In this document: positions 61,350-64,000 of the stretch, piece by piece
How the letters are laid out: each line of letters opens with the position of its first letter
Numbering within the stretch: the first letter of the stretch is position 1
Assembly: GCA_017431785.1 (NCBI GenBank)
Contig: JAFRKJ010000008.1
Coordinates: 1 to 64,000, forward strand
Reading direction: 5' to 3'
Source of the DNA: Bacillota bacterium
Lineage (GTDB): Bacteria > Bacillota > Clostridia > Peptostreptococcales > Anaerovoracaceae
Length of the DNA: 64,000 nucleotides
Position numbers and translations under genes: made by a program
Notes under the pieces: model-generated
Seen by the model: only the letters and a program-made list of their open reading frames with translations
Database searches by the model: none
What the model was told of the DNA's origin: nothing

Positions 61350-62454
61350 GGTTTGAGTTTCCTTCTGAAGCGGTGCGCTTCACGTCTCCTATATCTGTAA
61401 CGATTTGATAACCGGCGTCAGATACTTGCTGCTTCAGGAGCGCTACCTGCTGCGCGGATTCCGCGCCGGTACTCAGTTTGTTTTCGTAGATTGCATATTG
61501 GTCCCGTACATCGACAGGGGAGAGATTCGGCATGATGACATTGGCGCCGGCCTTGAGCCCCAGTACTCTTCCGTGGGGATCGATGGTTCCCAGCGCTGTG
61601 GTCGAAGGAAGCAGAGCGTATGGGAACAGGATGCGGAGAACAGCAAGGAGCCGCAAGGTCAGTTCCAGCTTCTGTTCTTTGTAAAGACCCTGCGCACACT
61701 TGGCGGAACTCTTCCCAAACGGAGTATCCGAGTGGCGCAGATACGGACCGATGCCGATCATATCAGGCTGCAGCCTTTGCATGAAATGGATGTCATCCAA
61801 TAGATGCGCCAGCGTTTGTCCCGGCGCGCCGACCATAAGGCCTGCACCGACCTGGTAGCCGATCTCTTTTAAATCATAGAGGCAGCGCATGCGATTTTCA
61901 AGACTCATTTCCGCCGGGTGCAGGGTTCCGTATAAGTCTGGTGATGCAGATTCGTGACGAAGCAGATACCTGCGGGCGCCGGCGTCAAAAAGACGCTGAT
62001 AGCTCTTTCGCGAGCGTTCCCCGACAGATAGCGTTACGGCGCAATCCGGATAACACGCATGAATTTCTGAAACGATATCACAGAGAAGTGCATCACTGTT
62101 TGCACCGCCGTACTGCTCATCTCCATAGTGCGGATCTTCGCCGCCCTGTAGTACGAAGGTGCGGAAACCGAGAGCATATCCATCACGGCAGCAGTTGAGA
62201 ATCGTGTTTTTGTCAAGGCGGTAGCGATTCAGTTTTGTGTTGCCTTTACGAATGCCGCAGTAGTAGCAGTTGTTCCTGCAGTAGTTGGAAATCTCGATCA
62301 GACCGCGCAAATAGACCGCATCGCCGTAGATTTCCCTGCGAATGCGGTCTGCTTCTTCATACAAAGCCTCATCCGGACCTTTGCCGGAAAGAAGTGCGAT
62401 GATGGTATTGTCGTCCAGAGGACGGTTGTTAAAATCTGAAATCTCGATTGCCAT
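61336..62454 (-). CDS. hydE: [FeFe]-hydrogenase maturation radical SAM protein HydE
   Basis: The 372-residue enzyme has the radical SAM motif in IEISNYCRNNCYYCGIR (C-x3-C-x2-C) near residue 56 and the HydE/BioB-like barrel sequence after it. HydE helps build the dithiomethylamine-bridged diiron unit of the H-cluster. It overlaps hydG by 26 bases and hydF by 14, so the three maturases are made from one mRNA. Confidence 0.95.
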   Translation of the reverse strand: MAIEISDFNNRPLDDNTIIALLSGKGPDEALYEEADRIRREIYGDAVYLRGLIEISNYCRNNCYYCGIRKGNTKLNRYRLDKNTILNCCRDGYALGFRTFVLQGGEDPHYGDEQYGGANSDALLCDIVSEIHACYPDCAVTLSVGERSRKSYQRLFDAGARRYLLRHESASPDLYGTLHPAEMSLENRMRCLYDLKEIGYQVGAGLMVGAPGQTLAHLLDDIHFMQRLQPDMIGIGPYLRHSDTPFGKSSAKCAQGLYKEQKLELTLRLLAVLRILFPYALLPSTTALGTIDPHGRVLGLKAGANVIMPNLSPVDVRDQYAIYENKLSTGAESAQQVALLKQQVSDAGYQIVTDIGDVKRTASEGNSNHGTE

Positions 62455-63868
62455 GTTCGATTTCCTTCAGGTGCTGACGGCAGACTTCCCGAACTTTGTC
62501 GTTTGGAATCAACGACAGTTTCTCTTCGATCAGCGCGTCGCCCTTGGCCTTTGTATCTTCACTGGCGTAGTCCATGAGGAACTCTTTGAGTGTCATCATG
62601 GCGTTCGGCTGACAGCAGTTTGCAATCTGGCCGGATTTGAGCAGACTCATGAAGCGGTCGCCGGTGCGGCCTTCCCGGTAGCATGCCGTGCAGAAACTTG
62701 GCACATACCCCAAGTCGATGAGCCAGTCGACGACTTCTGCGAGGGTGCGTCTGTCTTCTACGTCAAACTGGGCGGTATCCTCAGAATCAAACTTGCCCTG
62801 TTCATCCAACTCATCTGCATAGCCGCCTACGCTCGTCCGGCTTCCGCCGCTGATCTGGGTGATGCCGATTTCCAGGCATTCTCGTCTTGTCTTGGCGCTC
62901 TCACGGGTAGACATGATCATACCGGTGTAAGGCACAGCGATACGGAGCACTGCTACGATTCTCTTGAAGACGTCGTCAGGTACGCCGTTGTCGAACTCAT
63001 CCGGATCGATATCATCTGCAGGACGTACGCGCGGAACACTAATGGTGTGCGGCCCGCAGCCGTAAGTTTTCTCCAGATGGTGCGCATGCATGAGCATGCC
63101 GACAAAATCATACTTGTAATTATTGAGCCCGTAAAGAACGCCGCAGCCAACATCATCGATGCCGGCTTCCATGGCGCGGTCCATTGCTTCCGTATGATAA
63201 GCATAATCACTCTTCGGTCCGGTCGGGTGGAGTTGCTCGTAGGCTTCCTTGTTGTATGTTTCCTGAAACAGGATATAGGTTCCGATGCCGGCTTCCTTGA
63301 GCTTGCGGTAATTCTCGACCGTTGTCGCAGCGATGTTCACGTTGACTCTTCGGATGGCACCGTTCTTATGCTTGATGCTGTAGATGGTTTTGATGCTCTC
63401 CAGAATGTACTCGATCGGGTTCTCCTTCGGGTGTTCGCCGGCTTCAATGGCGAGCCTCTTGTGGCCCATATCCTGCAGTGCGATGACTTCATCACGAATC
63501 TCTTCCTGTGTCAGCTTCTTGCGCGGAATAGTCTTGTTCTGTCCGTGGTAAGGGCAGTATACGCATCCGTTGACGCAGTAATTTGACAGGTACAAAGGTG
63601 CAAACATGACGATGCGGTTGCCGTAGAAATGCTCTTTGATTTCCTTACCCAGGTCGAAGATCTGCTGGATGATATCGGGATCTTCGCACTCCAGTAGGGT
63701 GGCGGCTTCCGCATAGGAGAGACCCTTGTACTCTCTTCCTTTATCAAGGATGACCTGCATCAATTCCAGGTCATCCTTGTGTGCCTGCGCAAAAGCAAGC
63801 GTCTGCTTGATCTTCGCGTCGTTGATAAATTCTTCTGCTTTTTTTGATGTACTGTTATATTCAGCCAT
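62429..63868 (-). CDS. hydG: [FeFe]-hydrogenase maturation radical SAM protein HydG
   Basis: This 479-residue enzyme cleaves tyrosine to give the CO and CN ligands of the H-cluster iron. It has the radical SAM motif in NYCVNGCVYCPYHG near residue 94 and a C-terminal auxiliary-cluster motif with cysteines in FCTACYREG and ANCCQP, the C-x2-C-x22-C pattern. AGAGGTAAAAC precedes ATG 63868, which lies 18 bases after the end of the hydrogenase gene. Confidence 0.96.
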   Translation of the reverse strand: MAEYNSTSKKAEEFINDAKIKQTLAFAQAHKDDLELMQVILDKGREYKGLSYAEAATLLECEDPDIIQQIFDLGKEIKEHFYGNRIVMFAPLYLSNYCVNGCVYCPYHGQNKTIPRKKLTQEEIRDEVIALQDMGHKRLAIEAGEHPKENPIEYILESIKTIYSIKHKNGAIRRVNVNIAATTVENYRKLKEAGIGTYILFQETYNKEAYEQLHPTGPKSDYAYHTEAMDRAMEAGIDDVGCGVLYGLNNYKYDFVGMLMHAHHLEKTYGCGPHTISVPRVRPADDIDPDEFDNGVPDDVFKRIVAVLRIAVPYTGMIMSTRESAKTRRECLEIGITQISGGSRTSVGGYADELDEQGKFDSEDTAQFDVEDRRTLAEVVDWLIDLGYVPSFCTACYREGRTGDRFMSLLKSGQIANCCQPNAMMTLKEFLMDYASEDTKAKGDALIEEKLSLIPNDKVREVCRQHLKEIEHGNRDFRF

Positions 63869-63886
63869 GTTTTACCTCTGTTGGTT

Positions 63887-64000
63887 TTACAGTCTCCACT
63901 GTGAAACATCTGTGTGAAGCAGATGGTGCGCTTTTTCAGAGTTTGGTGCACCGAAGTATTCTTCATAACTCATGAGTACGGTCGGGTTCTCATGGGAGAA
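63887..64000 (-). CDS. hydA: [FeFe]-hydrogenase catalytic subunit, C-terminal 37 residues (partial)
   Basis: The minus strand is open from the window edge to TAA at 63889-63887. The 37 residues end SYEEYFGAPNSEKAHHLLHT plus a short tail, which matches the C-terminus of iron-only hydrogenase large subunits (the small-subunit-like region with the LYEEFLGKP..HxLLHT pattern). The gene runs off the right edge. It is immediately upstream of hydG, so structural and maturation genes form one operon. The H-cluster cysteines are outside the window. Confidence 0.85.
   Translation of the reverse strand, partial: FSHENPTVLMSYEEYFGAPNSEKAHHLLHTDVSQWRL

Noticed and set aside
62342..63586. 414-codon open frame on the plus strand opposite hydE and hydG
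   Set aside because: It is antisense to two certain radical SAM genes, has no ribosome site and no recognisable domain; it follows from their codon usage.
63760..63966. 68-codon minus-strand frame across the hydA-hydG junction
   Set aside because: It overlaps the end of hydA and the start of hydG in another frame and reads as Arg/Thr-rich noise.
1..64000. tRNA, rRNA, CRISPR arrays or insertion sequences
   Set aside because: No cloverleaf, ribosomal signature, regularly spaced repeat-spacer array or transposase was seen on either strand.

Overview
The window reads as a chromosomal segment of an anaerobic, low-to-mid GC Firmicute of the class Clostridia. The grounds are the [FeFe]-hydrogenase maturation operon hydG-hydE-hydF with the end of a hydrogenase gene, a pyrophosphate-type phosphofructokinase, ATP-type PEP carboxykinase, ECF-type vitamin and metal transporters, an FMN riboswitch, strong AGGAGG ribosome sites, and large lysine-rich secreted surface proteins. 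A member of the Eubacteriales near Anaerovoracaceae would fit, but that is an impression and not a computed placement. No rRNA, tRNA, CRISPR array or complete insertion sequence was seen.

Layout. 1-4000 is the end of an integrative/conjugative element or its remnant: a VirB6-like channel protein, small accessory genes, an excisionase-like HTH protein, then cargo. The cargo has a promoter with a LexA-type operator and an attenuator-like leader in front of a 73-residue protein and a metallophosphoesterase, followed by an MNT/HEPN toxin-antitoxin pair whose antitoxin carries an extra N-terminal domain. Two related att-like motifs (1580-1604 and 3912-3936) bracket the cargo. 4050-17150 holds ordinary chromosomal genes: a CotH-kinase surface protein, a TetR regulator opposite a radical SAM gene, an Fe-S protein, PPi-phosphofructokinase, an alpha-glucosidase, a LysR regulator opposite flavodoxin and aldo/keto reductase genes, and ribU behind an FMN riboswitch.

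17296-27860 is one ten-gene sucrose operon: binding protein, two permeases, YesL-like protein, GH32 sucrase, ABC ATPase, a ParB-like/phosphoesterase fusion, fructokinase and a GH13 amylosucrase-type enzyme. 27880-30390 is a cobalt/nickel ECF transporter (cbiMQO) whose first ribosome site can be closed by a hairpin. 30395-34537 carries an amino acid permease, a class III CoA-transferase and a MATE exporter.

34534-42906 is the most distinctive part. A 909-residue STAND/BTAD regulator is divergent from an operon encoding an APC permease, a class III aminotransferase, DhaL, DhaK and a class II aldolase. The space between them holds GTAAG direct repeats exactly 11 bp apart, the geometry used by SARP/BTAD activators. 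The operon looks like an undescribed route that takes in an amine, transaminates it to a ketone, phosphorylates the ketone and feeds triose phosphate to an aldolase. Serinol (2-amino-1,3-propanediol) is one testable substrate.

42914-57370 has mutY and budA with divergent promoters that predict leaderless mRNAs, a PHP-domain phosphoesterase, two transporter-like membrane proteins, an unrecognised gene, a giant subtilisin with a repeat-bearing insertion inside its catalytic domain, a membrane-anchored trigger-factor-like foldase, a CPBP protease, a YbaK deacylase, an aspartokinase homologue that has lost its catalytic motifs, and a MalY/PatB aminotransferase. 57426-64000 holds an Lrp regulator, pckA, a 494-base AT-rich intergenic region with repeated TAACA/TGTTA motifs, and the hydrogenase cluster hydA(partial)-hydG-hydE-hydF.
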